Positions 26,069 through 35,277 of a stretch of 64,000 nt of DNA are shown here, in pieces. The DNA lies in the NCBI GenBank assembly GCA_030625965.1, contig DAOUPV010000005.1:1-64000 (forward strand), written 5' to 3'. The DNA is from Clostridia bacterium. Lineage in GTDB: Bacteria; Bacillota; TC1; UBA5767. Below the pieces are notes generated by a model. It did no database searches. It had not been told where the DNA came from and saw only the letters and a list, made by a program, of their open reading frames with translations. Made by a program: the position numbers and the translations under genes. Within the stretch, counting starts at the first letter, position 1; the number at the start of each line of letters is the position of its first letter.

Positions 26069-27403
26069 ATGGCAATTTTTTCTAATTTAACCGAAAAACT
26101 TCAACATGCCTTCGCAGGCCTGCGCAAGAAGGGCAAACTGAGCGAAGATGACATAAAAGCCGCCTTAAAGGAAGTGCAGATTGCGCTTCTGGAAGCCGAT
26201 GTGAACTACAAAGTGGTGAAGAAATTCATCAAGGACCTACGGGAAAAAGCCATCGGCAAGGATATATTGGAAAGTCTGACACCTGCCCAGCAAGTCATAA
26301 AGCTGGTGAACGAGGAACTGACGAACCTGATGGGTAAGGAGAAATCCTCCATTATGTTGGCCTCGAACCCTCCAACCATCATCATGATGTGCGGATTGCA
26401 GGGTGCCGGTAAATCCACTACCTGTGCCAAGCTTGCCAACTTTTATAAGAAGCAGAACAAGAAGGTCATGCTGGCTGCCTGTGACGTTTACCGTCCAGCT
26501 GCCATCAAACAGCTTCAGGTTTTGGGTGAATCCTTGGACATACCGGTGTTCACACTAGGTGAGAACGTTGATCCGGTTGGCATTGCCAAAGGAGCGGTGG
26601 AAAAAGCCAGAAAATCGGCTATGGACATTATCATCATCGATACGGCCGGCCGTCTGCATCTGGATGAACAGATGATGAACGAGCTGGTTGAGATGAAGAA
26701 AGTGGTCCATCCCCACGAGATCCTGTTGGCCGTAGACGCTATGACCGGACAGGATGCGCTGAATGTAGCAGAAAGCTTTGACAATCAACTGGGTATCGAT
26801 GGAATCCTGATGACCAAGATGGATGGAGACGCCCGTGGCGGCGCAGCCATCTCTGCCAAGGCTGTAACTGGAAAACCCATAAAATTCCTGGGAACCGGTG
26901 AAAAAATCACCGACCTGGAAGTTTTCCATCCGGAGCGGATGGCTTCACGCATACTGGGCATGGGAGATGTACTCACCCTGATTGAAAAGGCCCAGGAAAA
27001 CTTCGATGAGAAGAAGGCCAAGGAGCTGGAAGAGAAGCTCCGCAATTCGACTTTTACCCTGGATGATTTCCTGGATCAGATGGATAGCATGAAGGGCATG
27101 GGATCCATGGAAGATCTTATGGGCATGATTCCGGGTATGAATAAGCAGATGAAGAATCTGCAGGTTGATGAAAAGCAGATGGCACACAACAAAGCGATCA
27201 TCCAGTCTATGACAAAGGATGAAAGAAAAGACCCCCAGATCATCAACGCCAACCGGCGTAAACGGATCGCTATGGGAAGCGGCACCAACGTGCAGCGGGT
27301 CAACGTGTTGCTCAAGCAGTTCAAAGAAACCCAAAAGATGATGAAAAGAATCGGACAAATGGGAAAAGGCGGCAAGATGCCTAAGATCCCGGGTCTGTTC
27401 TAA
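26069..27403 (+). CDS. ffh: Signal recognition particle protein Ffh
   Basis: SRP54 GTPase that binds signal sequences and 4.5S/6S-like SRP RNA. The NG domain has GLQGAGKST near residue 109, DTAGRLH near 190, TKMDGDARGG near 249. The Met-rich M domain (about 300-444) contains runs such as MDSMKGMGSMEDLMGMIPGM and the RNA-binding GSGTNVQRVN. Length 444 residues. It is followed by rpsP after 26 bp in the conserved ffh-rpsP-khpA-rimM-trmD-rplS order. Confidence 0.97.
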   Translation: MAIFSNLTEKLQHAFAGLRKKGKLSEDDIKAALKEVQIALLEADVNYKVVKKFIKDLREKAIGKDILESLTPAQQVIKLVNEELTNLMGKEKSSIMLASNPPTIIMMCGLQGAGKSTTCAKLANFYKKQNKKVMLAACDVYRPAAIKQLQVLGESLDIPVFTLGENVDPVGIAKGAVEKARKSAMDIIIIDTAGRLHLDEQMMNELVEMKKVVHPHEILLAVDAMTGQDALNVAESFDNQLGIDGILMTKMDGDARGGAAISAKAVTGKPIKFLGTGEKITDLEVFHPERMASRILGMGDVLTLIEKAQENFDEKKAKELEEKLRNSTFTLDDFLDQMDSMKGMGSMEDLMGMIPGMNKQMKNLQVDEKQMAHNKAIIQSMTKDERKDPQIINANRRKRIAMGSGTNVQRVNVLLKQFKETQKMMKRIGQMGKGGKMPKIPGLF

Positions 27404-27429
27404 TAAAAAATATTTAAGGAGGTGAAAAC

Positions 27430-27687
27430 ATGGCAACAAAAATCAGATTGAAAAGACTAGGCGCAAAAAAAGCACCGTTCTATAGAATCGTAGTAGCTGA
27501 TTCCAGAGCACCCAGAGATGGACGTTTCATTGAGGAAATCGGATATTTCAACCCGCTTAGCGAGCCGAATGAACTCAAAATAGACGAGGAAAAAGCGTTG
27601 AAATGGTTATCCACAGGAGCGCAACCTTCTGAAACCGTGAAATCTTTGATGAAGAAATCCGGCGTCTGGAAGCAGTACAAGAAGTAG
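27430..27687 (+). CDS. rpsP: 30S ribosomal protein S16
   Basis: This 85-residue basic protein has the family N terminus [23 protein letters not shown] and the block [14 protein letters not shown]. It binds 16S rRNA early in 30S assembly. A near-perfect AAGGAGGTGA precedes the ATG, as expected for a highly expressed gene. Confidence 0.98.
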   Translation: MATKIRLKRLGAKKAPFYRIVVADSRAPRDGRFIEEIGYFNPLSEPNELKIDEEKALKWLSTGAQPSETVKSLMKKSGVWKQYKK

Positions 27688-27704
27688 TCCTTGGGAGGAA
27701 TATT

Positions 27705-27938
27705 ATGGAAAAACTCGTTGAAACCATTGCGAAATCCTTGGTGGATCAGCCTGAAGAAGTCCGTGTCAACACGGTTAAAAAAGACGACCTGACCATAATT
27801 GAACTAAGGGTTGCTAACGACGATATGGGTAAAGTCATTGGTAAACAAGGGCGTATCGCAAAAGCCATTCGTTCGGTAGTTAAAGCCGCGGCCATCAAGA
27901 AGAATCTTAAGGTCAACGTAGACATTATCGAGGACTAG
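27705..27938 (+). CDS. khpA: KH-domain RNA-binding protein KhpA
   Basis: This 77-residue protein consists of a single KH domain with the GKQGR loop (VIGKQGRIAKAIR near residue 46). In Firmicutes it pairs with KhpB/Jag and affects cell length and RNA metabolism. It sits in its conserved place between rpsP and rimM and ends one base before the rimM ATG. Confidence 0.95.
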   Translation: MEKLVETIAKSLVDQPEEVRVNTVKKDDLTIIELRVANDDMGKVIGKQGRIAKAIRSVVKAAAIKKNLKVNVDIIED

Positions 27939-27939
27939 G

Positions 27940-28440
27940 ATGGATAAAGCAATTGTAGCCCAAATCGTCAATACCCACGGCGTGAAAGGGGAGGTCAAAG
28001 TGGTCTCTCTGATGGACTCTCCGGAGCTGGTGCTGAACTATGATCAGTTTTATCTAGAGAATGGTAACGACCAGTTGCATGTGAATCGCATTAGAGTTCA
28101 CAAGCAGATGTTGCTCATCGTATTTGATGAAATCAAATCCATGGATGAAGCGGAAGATTATAAAGGGACCTATCTTTACGTTCCCTCAAGCGATCTGCCG
28201 CCGATAGAGGAAGGAACCTATTATCTGCATGACCTTGAAGGAATAACGGTCTATACGGATGAGGGTGAGTGCCTGGGTAGAGTTGATTCAATCATTGAGA
28301 CGGGCGCTAGGAATGTTTTTTCGGTTTTGGATGATGAGAAGAACGAGATTCTTCTGCCAAACATCGAAGATGTGGTCCTGAACATCGACCTTGACGACAG
28401 ACGGATGACCGTGCATCTCATGCCCGGTTTGCGGGATTAG
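27940..28440 (+). CDS. rimM: Ribosome maturation factor RimM
   Basis: Assists 30S head assembly, binding S19. The N-terminal RimM barrel has the GVKGEVKV motif near residue 14. The C-terminal PRC barrel contains YYLHDLEGITVYT and the conserved FSVLDDEKNEILLPNIEDVV block. Length 166 residues. trmD begins 8 bp downstream. Confidence 0.96.
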   Translation: MDKAIVAQIVNTHGVKGEVKVVSLMDSPELVLNYDQFYLENGNDQLHVNRIRVHKQMLLIVFDEIKSMDEAEDYKGTYLYVPSSDLPPIEEGTYYLHDLEGITVYTDEGECLGRVDSIIETGARNVFSVLDDEKNEILLPNIEDVVLNIDLDDRRMTVHLMPGLRD

Positions 28441-28448
28441 GAGTTAAT

Positions 28449-29144
28449 ATGCTTTTTGATGTGTTAACGTTGTTCCCTGACCTTTTTGAGAACTTCAAAA
28501 GTGAAAGTCTGATCCAGAAGGCGATTGGTAACGGTATCCTGGATATCCGAACCACAAATTTTCGCGACTACACGCAGGACAAGCACCACACAGTGGATGA
28601 CTATCCCTTCGGTGGCGGCTCAGGTATGCTTCTTAAACCGGAACCTATTTTTCTGGCTCATGAAGATCTGATGCGGAAAACTGAAGAGAAACGCAGTCAC
28701 ACCATCTATATGTCACCCAGCGGTCAAACGCTGAATCACAAAAAAGTTATCGAGCTTACCAGCTATGATCACCTAGTGATTCTGTGTGGCAGATATGAAG
28801 GCGTGGACCAAAGAGTCATTGATGAACTGGTGGATGAGGAAATATCCATCGGCGATTACGTACTCTTCGGCGGAGAACTGCCGGCCATGGTGTTGATCGA
28901 AGCGGTCAGCAGACACCTGAAAGGTGTGCTGGGCAATGACGAAAGTCTGTTGAGCGAAAGCTTTAGTAATGATTTACTGGAGTATCCGCAGTATACCAAA
29001 CCCAGGGAATACCGAGGCCTGAACGTTCCAGAAGTGCTGTTCGGCGGCAACCATAAAGCCATCGCACAATGGAAAGAAGAACAATCTTTGAAAAGAACTG
29101 AAGAGAGAAGACCCGATCTTCTTTCGAAAACCCATAAGCCTTAG
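28449..29144 (+). CDS. trmD: tRNA (guanine-37-N1) methyltransferase
   Basis: SPOUT-class enzyme that makes m1G37 and prevents +1 frameshifting. The trefoil knot contains [12 protein letters not shown] near residue 114 and [16 protein letters not shown] near 135. N-terminal [11 protein letters not shown] is typical. Length 231 residues. The rplS ribosome binding site begins 4 bases after its stop. Confidence 0.97.
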   Translation: MLFDVLTLFPDLFENFKSESLIQKAIGNGILDIRTTNFRDYTQDKHHTVDDYPFGGGSGMLLKPEPIFLAHEDLMRKTEEKRSHTIYMSPSGQTLNHKKVIELTSYDHLVILCGRYEGVDQRVIDELVDEEISIGDYVLFGGELPAMVLIEAVSRHLKGVLGNDESLLSESFSNDLLEYPQYTKPREYRGLNVPEVLFGGNHKAIAQWKEEQSLKRTEERRPDLLSKTHKP

Positions 29145-29158
29145 AAAGGAGGAAGAAA

Positions 29159-29500
29159 ATGGATATTATTCAAGCTATTGATAACGAACAGAAAAGAGAC
29201 GATATACCTGAGTTTCAGTCGGGAGACACTATTACCGTAAGCGTAAAAGTTGTTGAGGGAACCAAAGAAAGAATTCAGGATTTCACAGGTATCGTAATCG
29301 CCAAGAGCGGCGGAGGCATCCAGGAGAATTTCACTGTTAGAAGAATCTCTTACGGAGTAGGTGTGGAAAGAATATTCCCACTGCATTCTCCAAGAATCGC
29401 TGGTGTGAAAGTACTCAGAAGAGGTAAAGTAAGAAGAGCTAAAATCTACTATCTGCGTACCAGAACAGGCAAAGCTGCCAGAATCAAAGATAGAAAGTAA
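29159..29500 (+). CDS. rplS: 50S ribosomal protein L19
   Basis: This 113-residue protein lies at the 30S-50S interface. It contains [13 protein letters not shown] near residue 20, [29 protein letters not shown] near 65 and [22 protein letters not shown] precedes the ATG. It ends the ffh-rplS run and is followed by a terminator. Confidence 0.98.
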   Translation: MDIIQAIDNEQKRDDIPEFQSGDTITVSVKVVEGTKERIQDFTGIVIAKSGGGIQENFTVRRISYGVGVERIFPLHSPRIAGVKVLRRGKVRRAKIYYLRTRTGKAARIKDRK

Positions 29501-29502
29501 TT

Positions 29503-29526
29503 CAAGGACCGGGTTACCGGTCCTTG
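29503..29526 (+). terminator. rplS terminator
   Basis: Perfect 10-bp stem CAAGGACCGG / CCGGTCCTTG with loop GTTA, followed by a T-rich but interrupted CCTTGTTATT. Confidence 0.75.
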
Positions 29527-29528
29527 CC

Positions 29529-29557
29529 TTGTTATTGCTATACAAAAGTGTTATATT
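29529..29557 (+). promoter_or_regulatory. lepB promoter
   Basis: TTGTTA and TATATT are separated by 17 bp, starting just after the rplS hairpin, 38 bp before the lepB ATG. Confidence 0.65.
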
Positions 29558-29594
29558 TTAAAGGCAATAAATAGGAAGGTAGGAAAGACTTGTT

Positions 29595-30152
29595 ATGACA
29601 GAAAAAGACGAATACGCTACACTGGATGAGCAACTGAAAAAAGCACATAAACCGTTACTGGAACTGGTCCAAGCCGTGGTTATTGCCGTGGTGATCACTT
29701 TCGTCATCCGCACTTTCGTATTCCAACCATTCTGGGTACCAACGACATCCATGGTTCCGACGCTGAAGGTAAATGACCGGATTCTGGTCAATGAAATGTT
29801 CCTGCGTTACGGGGAAGTGGCTCGTGGAGACGTTATGGTCTTCCGATATCCGCTGGACCCGGAGGTCATCTACGTGAAACGTATGATTGGACTTCCTGGT
29901 GAAACACTGGAAATAAAGGAAGATGGTATTTATATCAATGGCGAGAAGATTGAAGAGCCATACTTGGAACGCAATTACAACTACGCACCGATGGGTCCGA
30001 TCCTGGTCCCAGAGAATTCCTATTTCGCCATGGGCGACAATCGGGAATTCAGCGCTGACTCCCGGATCTGGGGATTCGTCCCTGAAGATAACTTTATCGG
30101 AAAAGCATTTTTAATATACTGGCCGATGAACGATTTCGGGCAGATAGATTAA
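29595..30152 (+). CDS. lepB: Type I signal peptidase
   Basis: Membrane serine protease that removes Sec and Tat signal peptides. One N-terminal transmembrane segment (about residues 20-42) precedes box B with the nucleophile Ser in TSMVPTL near residue 54, box D with the general-base Lys in YVKRMIG near 95, and box E GDNREFSADSR near 142. Length 185 residues matches Gram-positive SipS-type enzymes. It heads the lepB-rbgA-rnhB run. Confidence 0.95.
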   Translation: MTEKDEYATLDEQLKKAHKPLLELVQAVVIAVVITFVIRTFVFQPFWVPTTSMVPTLKVNDRILVNEMFLRYGEVARGDVMVFRYPLDPEVIYVKRMIGLPGETLEIKEDGIYINGEKIEEPYLERNYNYAPMGPILVPENSYFAMGDNREFSADSRIWGFVPEDNFIGKAFLIYWPMNDFGQID

Positions 30153-30160
30153 GGGATAAT

Positions 30161-31030
30161 ATGCATATACAATGGTACCCCGGCCATATGGCCAAGGCCA
30201 AACGGCTATTAATAGAACAAATTAAGGTAGTCGATCTCATCATTGAGATTCGTGATGCCAGGATTCCTATTTCTTCGACCAATCAGGACCTGTTAGAGCT
30301 GACCGGCGATAAGCCGAGAATTATTGTGCTTAATAAATCAGATCTGGCAGATCCCAACCGGACATCGGAATGGGAGCATATTCTGAAAAAAGAAGCGTTT
30401 GCCGTAGTACGTGTAAACAGTCTCGATAGAAAAGGCACCAAGACCGTGGTCGCCAAATGTCAGGAAGCCTCCAAAGGTATGTTCGAGAAACGCGCGAGCA
30501 AGGGCCTGCTTCCCAGAGCTGTACGGGCCATGGTGCTAGGTATTCCCAATGTGGGAAAATCTTCTTTCATCAACGCTATGGTGAAGAAAGGATCCGCCAG
30601 GACTGGCAACAAACCGGGGGTGACTCGGGGAAACCAGTGGGTCCGACTGCTTAAAAACATCGAATTGCTGGATACGCCTGGAATCCTGTGGCCTCGTTTC
30701 GAGGACCAAAGGACTGGGGAATATCTGGCCTATACCGGTGCCATCAGCGAGAAGACTTTTGACATTGAAGAAGTAGCTTTGCGTCTGATCAAATTGCTTA
30801 AGGATGAGTATCCCGGTACGATTTCCTCATTCTACGGATTGGACAGCGAAGAAGGCGAACCCTATATGGTCCTTGACAATGTCGGGGAGAAACGCCACTT
30901 CTTGGATAAGAAGGGTGCGGTACAGACAGAACGTACCGCGTATAGAATGCTGCATGATTTCCAGGAAGGTAAGCTGGGCAACTACACCTTGGACAATCCA
31001 AAAGAGGCAGGCATGGCAGATGAACGTTAA
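30161..31030 (+). CDS. rbgA: Ribosome biogenesis GTPase RbgA (YlqF)
   Basis: Circularly permuted GTPase needed for late 50S assembly. The N-terminal QWYPGHMAKA motif is followed by G4 LNKSDLAD near residue 58, G1 GIPNVGKSSF near 127 and G3 DTPGILWP near 172. Length 289 residues. It overlaps rnhB by 11 bp; the lepB-rbgA-rnhB order is conserved in Firmicutes. Confidence 0.96.
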   Translation: MHIQWYPGHMAKAKRLLIEQIKVVDLIIEIRDARIPISSTNQDLLELTGDKPRIIVLNKSDLADPNRTSEWEHILKKEAFAVVRVNSLDRKGTKTVVAKCQEASKGMFEKRASKGLLPRAVRAMVLGIPNVGKSSFINAMVKKGSARTGNKPGVTRGNQWVRLLKNIELLDTPGILWPRFEDQRTGEYLAYTGAISEKTFDIEEVALRLIKLLKDEYPGTISSFYGLDSEEGEPYMVLDNVGEKRHFLDKKGAVQTERTAYRMLHDFQEGKLGNYTLDNPKEAGMADER

Positions 31031-31778
31031 GATCATCCAGAAAATACTAGAGCAGAAAAATATCAGTCCTTGGCTGCTCACCAGCATTGAGGACGACCCC
31101 AGGAAGAATGTCCAGGAGGCTCTTAAGAAGCGAGCCAACAGGTTGGCAAAAGAGCAGGACGAGCGATTCCGCCTGATGCAGTTATATCAACTGGAACAGG
31201 AAGGCTTAGAATTTGGCTTGAGTGTAGGGATTGATGAAGCAGGCCGTGGTCCCTTAGCCGGACCCGTCTATGCGGCGGCTGTCATCTTACCTTTGGGAAT
31301 ATACATCAAGGGTCTCAGAGACAGCAAGAAAATCAAACACGAAGAGAGAGCTGAATTAAGAGCTCAGATCGAGGAAAAAGCATTAAGCATCGGTTGGGGA
31401 TACGCCAGCGTGGAAGAAATCGAGACGACCAACATCCTGCAGGCGACCTATACAGCTATGAAAAGAGCCTATAGTAACCTATCCATCCGTGGAGAGTATG
31501 TTCTGGTCGACGGTAACGGAAACCCGGGCATAGAGAATGTGATCATCAAACCGGTTATCGGTGGTGATGACCTGTCTGCATCCATTGCGGCGGCCTCTAT
31601 CATTGCAAAAGAAAGACGGGATGAAATCATGATGTACACGCATGAACTTTACCCCGAATATGGCTTTGACAAACACAAAGGCTACGGCACCAAGGATCAT
31701 TACCAGGCGTTGGATCGCTTCGGACCCTCCTTGGCTCACCGTATGAGCTTTTTGAGAAAATGGAGTTTCCATGAATAA
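31020..31778 (+). CDS. rnhB: Ribonuclease HII
   Basis: Removes ribonucleotides and RNA primers from RNA-DNA hybrids. The catalytic core starts at GIDEAGRGPLAGPVYAA near residue 70. Further acidic residues lie in LRDSKKI and in LVDGN near 161, and the C terminus has HKGYGTKDH. I start at ATG 31020 (252 residues); the open frame extends further 5' but through rbgA. The N-terminal 65-residue helical extension is typical of Firmicute RnhB. It overlaps rluB by 8 bp. Confidence 0.95.
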   Translation: MNVKIIQKILEQKNISPWLLTSIEDDPRKNVQEALKKRANRLAKEQDERFRLMQLYQLEQEGLEFGLSVGIDEAGRGPLAGPVYAAAVILPLGIYIKGLRDSKKIKHEERAELRAQIEEKALSIGWGYASVEEIETTNILQATYTAMKRAYSNLSIRGEYVLVDGNGNPGIENVIIKPVIGGDDLSASIAAASIIAKERRDEIMMYTHELYPEYGFDKHKGYGTKDHYQALDRFGPSLAHRMSFLRKWSFHE

Positions 31779-32529
31779 AGAAGTACGGCTACAGAAATTT
31801 ATGGCCGACCAAGGCGTAGCCTCTCGAAGAAAAAGTGAGGAAATAATCCTGGAGGGTCGGGTTCGGGTGAACAGCAAAATTGTGAAGGAACTCGGAAGCA
31901 AGATCATACCGGGAGTTGACAAAGTCATAGTTGATGGAAAGTCAATTGGCGGCCGCATCTCATATGTCTATTTGGTGCTTAACAAACCTAAAGGTTATCT
32001 GAGCACGACCGACGATCCCAAGAACCGTAAGACAGTCTTGGATCTGGTCAAAGATATAGATCAGCGGATCTATCCCGTAGGTCGCCTGGATTACAATACA
32101 GAAGGTCTCCTAATCATGACCAATGACGGTGACCTGACTTACGCGATGACCCATCCCAGCAAGGAACTGAAAAAGACGTACCATGCGACCATCGATGGTG
32201 TGTTGAGCATCGAAGATGTGGCAAAGATGAGAAAAGGCGTCGACATAGGTGATTACGTGACGGCTCCGGCCGAAGTGTATATTCTCGAAGAGAATGCGGA
32301 TGGCAGTGTAATAGAACTGATTATCCATGAAGGCAAGTACCGTCAAGTAAGACGTATGTTCGAAGCGTTGGGATTTGACGTGAAACGTTTGGTACGCACC
32401 CAAATCGGAAACATCACTAAAAAAGGGATTCCCCGGGGAAAGTACCGTCATCTAAAGAAAACCGAAGTCAAGGTCTTGAAAGGCCAGAATAAAAGGAAAG
32501 AAAGAGGAGGAAAACATGGCAAAAGATAG
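31771..32529 (+). CDS. rluB: rRNA pseudouridine synthase, RsuA/RluB family
   Basis: Converts uridine to pseudouridine in rRNA. An N-terminal S4 RNA-binding domain (VRLQKFMADQGVASRRK) precedes the catalytic domain with PVGRLDYNTEGLLIMTNDG near residue 92 (catalytic Asp). The C-terminal basic tail is typical. Length 252 residues. The exact target (23S U2605-like or 16S U516-like) cannot be told from sequence alone; RluB is the usual call in Firmicutes. Confidence 0.92.
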   Translation: MNKEVRLQKFMADQGVASRRKSEEIILEGRVRVNSKIVKELGSKIIPGVDKVIVDGKSIGGRISYVYLVLNKPKGYLSTTDDPKNRKTVLDLVKDIDQRIYPVGRLDYNTEGLLIMTNDGDLTYAMTHPSKELKKTYHATIDGVLSIEDVAKMRKGVDIGDYVTAPAEVYILEENADGSVIELIIHEGKYRQVRRMFEALGFDVKRLVRTQIGNITKKGIPRGKYRHLKKTEVKVLKGQNKRKERGGKHGKR

Positions 32530-33010
32530 TTCGTTCGATGTTGTTTCTGAGATTGATTTGCAGGAAGTGGATAACGCGATCAACCAGACGAAAAAAGAAA
32601 TTACCCAGCGCTATGATTTCAAAGGAGCTGACGCCACGGTCGAATTCGACCGCAAGGAGAAGATCACCTTCAATGCAGCCAACGAATATCAGGTTGGTGC
32701 CATTATGGATATTCTACAATCCAAACTGGTAAAGAGGGGAATCGACATCCGCGTATTACAAGCCGGAAAAATCGAGCCTACTGGCAAACGCTACAAACAG
32801 GACCTTACGGTCCAGTCAGGAATCAGTAAGGAGAAGGCCAAAGATATCGTGTCCTACATCAAGAAACTGAAACTGAAAGTTCAATCTCAGATACAGGACG
32901 AACATGTCCGCGTGAGTGGAAAGAACCGAGATGATTTGCAGGAAGTAATCAACTCCCTGAAGGAAACCGATTGGGAGCTGCCACTGCAATTCATTAATTT
33001 TAGGAGCTAA
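32516..33010 (+). CDS. YajQ family nucleotide-binding protein (UPF0234)
   Basis: This 164-residue protein begins MAKDSSFDVVSEIDLQEVDNA and has the conserved RYDFKG near residue 32 and the DRKEKITF block. YajQ proteins have two RNP-like domains; a Xanthomonas member binds c-di-GMP. The role in Clostridia is unclear. It overlaps rluB by 14 bp with an AGAGGAGGAAA ribosome binding site, so they are co-transcribed. Confidence 0.93.
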   Translation: MAKDSSFDVVSEIDLQEVDNAINQTKKEITQRYDFKGADATVEFDRKEKITFNAANEYQVGAIMDILQSKLVKRGIDIRVLQAGKIEPTGKRYKQDLTVQSGISKEKAKDIVSYIKKLKLKVQSQIQDEHVRVSGKNRDDLQEVINSLKETDWELPLQFINFRS

Positions 33011-33016
33011 CTATAT

Positions 33017-34171
33017 ATGAGAGCGGCACGGATAGGGTTTTTCATAGCGGTTTATCTGTTACTGGGATTCTTGATGCTAGGAATCAACCCCAGCCCTATT
33101 GACGCGCCAATCATAAAGGCCCAGACGATATACCGGCCTGCAGCGCTAAGTCGGATGACTGTTGTCCAGGATATCAAGATCAGTTTCATTGGCGATATCA
33201 TGATGCATGACACCCAGATTAGCGGTGCTTACCAAGGAGCAGGGGATTACGATTTTTCGGAATCCTTTTCCTATGTAGAACCTTATCTGCAGCAGTCCGA
33301 TTTTGTCATCGCCAATCTGGAAACGACGTTGGCGGGTCCTGGTTCCGGGTATTCTGGATACCCAAGGTTCAATGCACCGGACCAGCTTGCATACGATCTG
33401 GCCGATAGCGGTGTGGATCTACTGGTACACTGCAACAACCACGTCATGGACCGAGGATTGACCGGTCTGATCCGTACCAAACAAACCATTGCGGAAGCTG
33501 GCATGTTGAGCGCGGGTACCAGGTTAGAAGCAGATGAAGATACGGTCGTCTACTTCAAGGTAGAGGAAACTTCATTCGCACTGATAACAGGAACATATGG
33601 GACGAATGGTCTGGAACTGCCGACTGACAAAGCATTCATGATAAACAGACTGGACCAGGAGCGGTTGGTCTCGGATGTACGAAAAGCGAAAAACCAAGCG
33701 GATTATATCATTTGTTTTCTACATTTTGGCACAGAGTATGAGGAACAACCGAACGTGTCACAGGAACTCCTGGCTAAAGATCTGATCGAAGCCGGAGCAG
33801 ACGCTGTAATAGGTTCACATCCTCATGTGATACAAACTGATGGATTTATTGATGATAATATAGTAGTATATTCACTAGGGAACTTCATTTCAGCACAAAG
33901 AGGGGCAAAAAGACGCACCGGCATGATTTATTCATTGAATTTGGAAAAGGATCTGATTGACGGCGATGTCTCCATAAAGCATACGGAATATTTTCCGGTT
34001 TTCACCTACAGAGCCGCGGATGGTAACCGACCTTACTATCTTGGGCCTTTGTCGGACAACCTGGACGAAAACGCCGAGGCGAACTTTGAGAGAAGTGATC
34101 TGGCCTTGGTCGAGGAAGGTCTTTCATATCTGGAAAATACCGTTCTAATTGCTGATAATGTTGCTGAGTAG
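33017..34171 (+). CDS. CapA family protein (poly-gamma-glutamate synthesis-like), secreted or membrane-anchored
   Basis: This 384-residue protein has an N-terminal hydrophobic segment (about 8-24) that should act as signal or anchor, followed by a metallophosphatase-like PGA_cap domain. Visible motifs are SFIGDIMMHD near residue 56, IANLETTL near 96, HCNNHVMDRG near 137 and GSHPHVIQ near 265. CapA of Bacillus is part of the poly-gamma-glutamate capsule machinery, but no capB or capC is present, so a capsule role is not supported. It may act on another cell-surface substrate. Confidence 0.85.
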   Translation: MRAARIGFFIAVYLLLGFLMLGINPSPIDAPIIKAQTIYRPAALSRMTVVQDIKISFIGDIMMHDTQISGAYQGAGDYDFSESFSYVEPYLQQSDFVIANLETTLAGPGSGYSGYPRFNAPDQLAYDLADSGVDLLVHCNNHVMDRGLTGLIRTKQTIAEAGMLSAGTRLEADEDTVVYFKVEETSFALITGTYGTNGLELPTDKAFMINRLDQERLVSDVRKAKNQADYIICFLHFGTEYEEQPNVSQELLAKDLIEAGADAVIGSHPHVIQTDGFIDDNIVVYSLGNFISAQRGAKRRTGMIYSLNLEKDLIDGDVSIKHTEYFPVFTYRAADGNRPYYLGPLSDNLDENAEANFERSDLALVEEGLSYLENTVLIADNVAE

Positions 34172-34221
34172 TCGTAATGACGAAAGGCTGAAATATTAAT
34201 TGAACAAACGGAGGAGAAGTT

Positions 34222-35226
34222 ATGGTAAAAATGTTCTATGAAAATGATGCTGATTTAAACATCATCAAATCGAAAAAGGTTGCAGTATTGGGCTATGGTA
34301 GCCAAGGACACGCTCATTCATTGAGTTTGCACGACAGTGGAGTCGACGTAAGAGTCGCTCTGCGTAAAGACAGCAAACGCTGGGCCGAAGCAGAGAACGA
34401 CGGTTTGACCGTAAGCACCGTGGACGAGGCTTGTGCATGGGCTGACGTTATCATGGTTCTGTTGCCGGATGAGTCTCAGAAGGACGTATATGACACTCAG
34501 ATCGTACCTCACCTGAGTGCAGGCAAGGCTTTGGCTTTCGCACACGGATTCAACATCCATTTCGGCAGAATCAATCCGCCGGAAGATATTGATGTATTCA
34601 TGATCGCACCCAAGTCACCTGGTCACCTGGTACGCAGAATGTACACAGAAGGTGCCGGCGTACCGGCTCTGGTAGCTGTACACCAAAACGCATCCGGCAA
34701 AGCCTTTGATTTGGCATTGTCCTATGCTAAAGGAATCGGAAACACCAAAGCTGGCGTTCTCGAAACCACTTTCAGAGAAGAGACTGAAACTGACTTGTTC
34801 GGTGAACAGGTTGTACTTTGCGGCGGTACCGCAAGATTGGTACAAGCAGGATTCGAGACCTTGGTAGAAGCAGGATACAAACCGGAAATCGCTTACTTCG
34901 AGTGTCTTCATGAGCTAAAGCTGATTGTAGACCTGATGTATGAGGGTGGTATCAGCAACATGCGTTACTCAGTAAGTGACACCGCTGAGTACGGTGACCT
35001 GACCAGAGGATCTCGTATCGTAACCGATGAAACCAAGAAGGAAATGAAGAAGATCCTTTTTGAAATCCAATCTGGTGAATTCGCTAGAGAGTACATCGCA
35101 GAGAACCAGGCCGGAAGACCTAAACTTAAAGCGTTGCACCGTATGGGCGAAGAACATCTAATTGAAGCTACAGGAACGAAACTGAGAAAAATGATGTCTT
35201 GGTTGGGCGACAAAAAAGCAAAATAG
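34222..35226 (+). CDS. ilvC: Ketol-acid reductoisomerase
   Basis: Second step of valine/isoleucine synthesis. Class I enzyme of 334 residues with the Rossmann motif [10 protein letters not shown] near residue 18, the loop RKDSKRW near 44 whose basic/Ser residues suggest NADPH, APKSPGH near 130, and the knotted C-terminal domain with metal ligands in [10 protein letters not shown] near 188 and EYGDL near 255. Strong GGAGGAG ribosome binding site. It stands alone: no ilvB, ilvD or leu genes are near. A strong terminator follows. Confidence 0.96.
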   Translation: MVKMFYENDADLNIIKSKKVAVLGYGSQGHAHSLSLHDSGVDVRVALRKDSKRWAEAENDGLTVSTVDEACAWADVIMVLLPDESQKDVYDTQIVPHLSAGKALAFAHGFNIHFGRINPPEDIDVFMIAPKSPGHLVRRMYTEGAGVPALVAVHQNASGKAFDLALSYAKGIGNTKAGVLETTFREETETDLFGEQVVLCGGTARLVQAGFETLVEAGYKPEIAYFECLHELKLIVDLMYEGGISNMRYSVSDTAEYGDLTRGSRIVTDETKKEMKKILFEIQSGEFAREYIAENQAGRPKLKALHRMGEEHLIEATGTKLRKMMSWLGDKKAK

Positions 35227-35235
35227 TAAAGACTA

Positions 35236-35267
35236 ACAGGGTGAAAGTTTTCTTTCACCCTGTCTTT
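35236..35267 (+). terminator. ilvC terminator
   Basis: Perfect 12-bp stem ACAGGGTGAAAG / CTTTCACCCTGT with a TTTT loop, followed by CTTTTG. Confidence 0.85.
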
Positions 35268-35277
35268 TGAGGTAAAC

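Noticed and set aside
30804-31019. Longer N terminus for RNase HII
   Set aside because: The extension runs through rbgA in another frame and has no family similarity; ATG 31020 fits known RnhB length.
33017-34171. Poly-gamma-glutamate capsule locus
   Set aside because: Only a CapA-like domain is present; capB and capC are absent.
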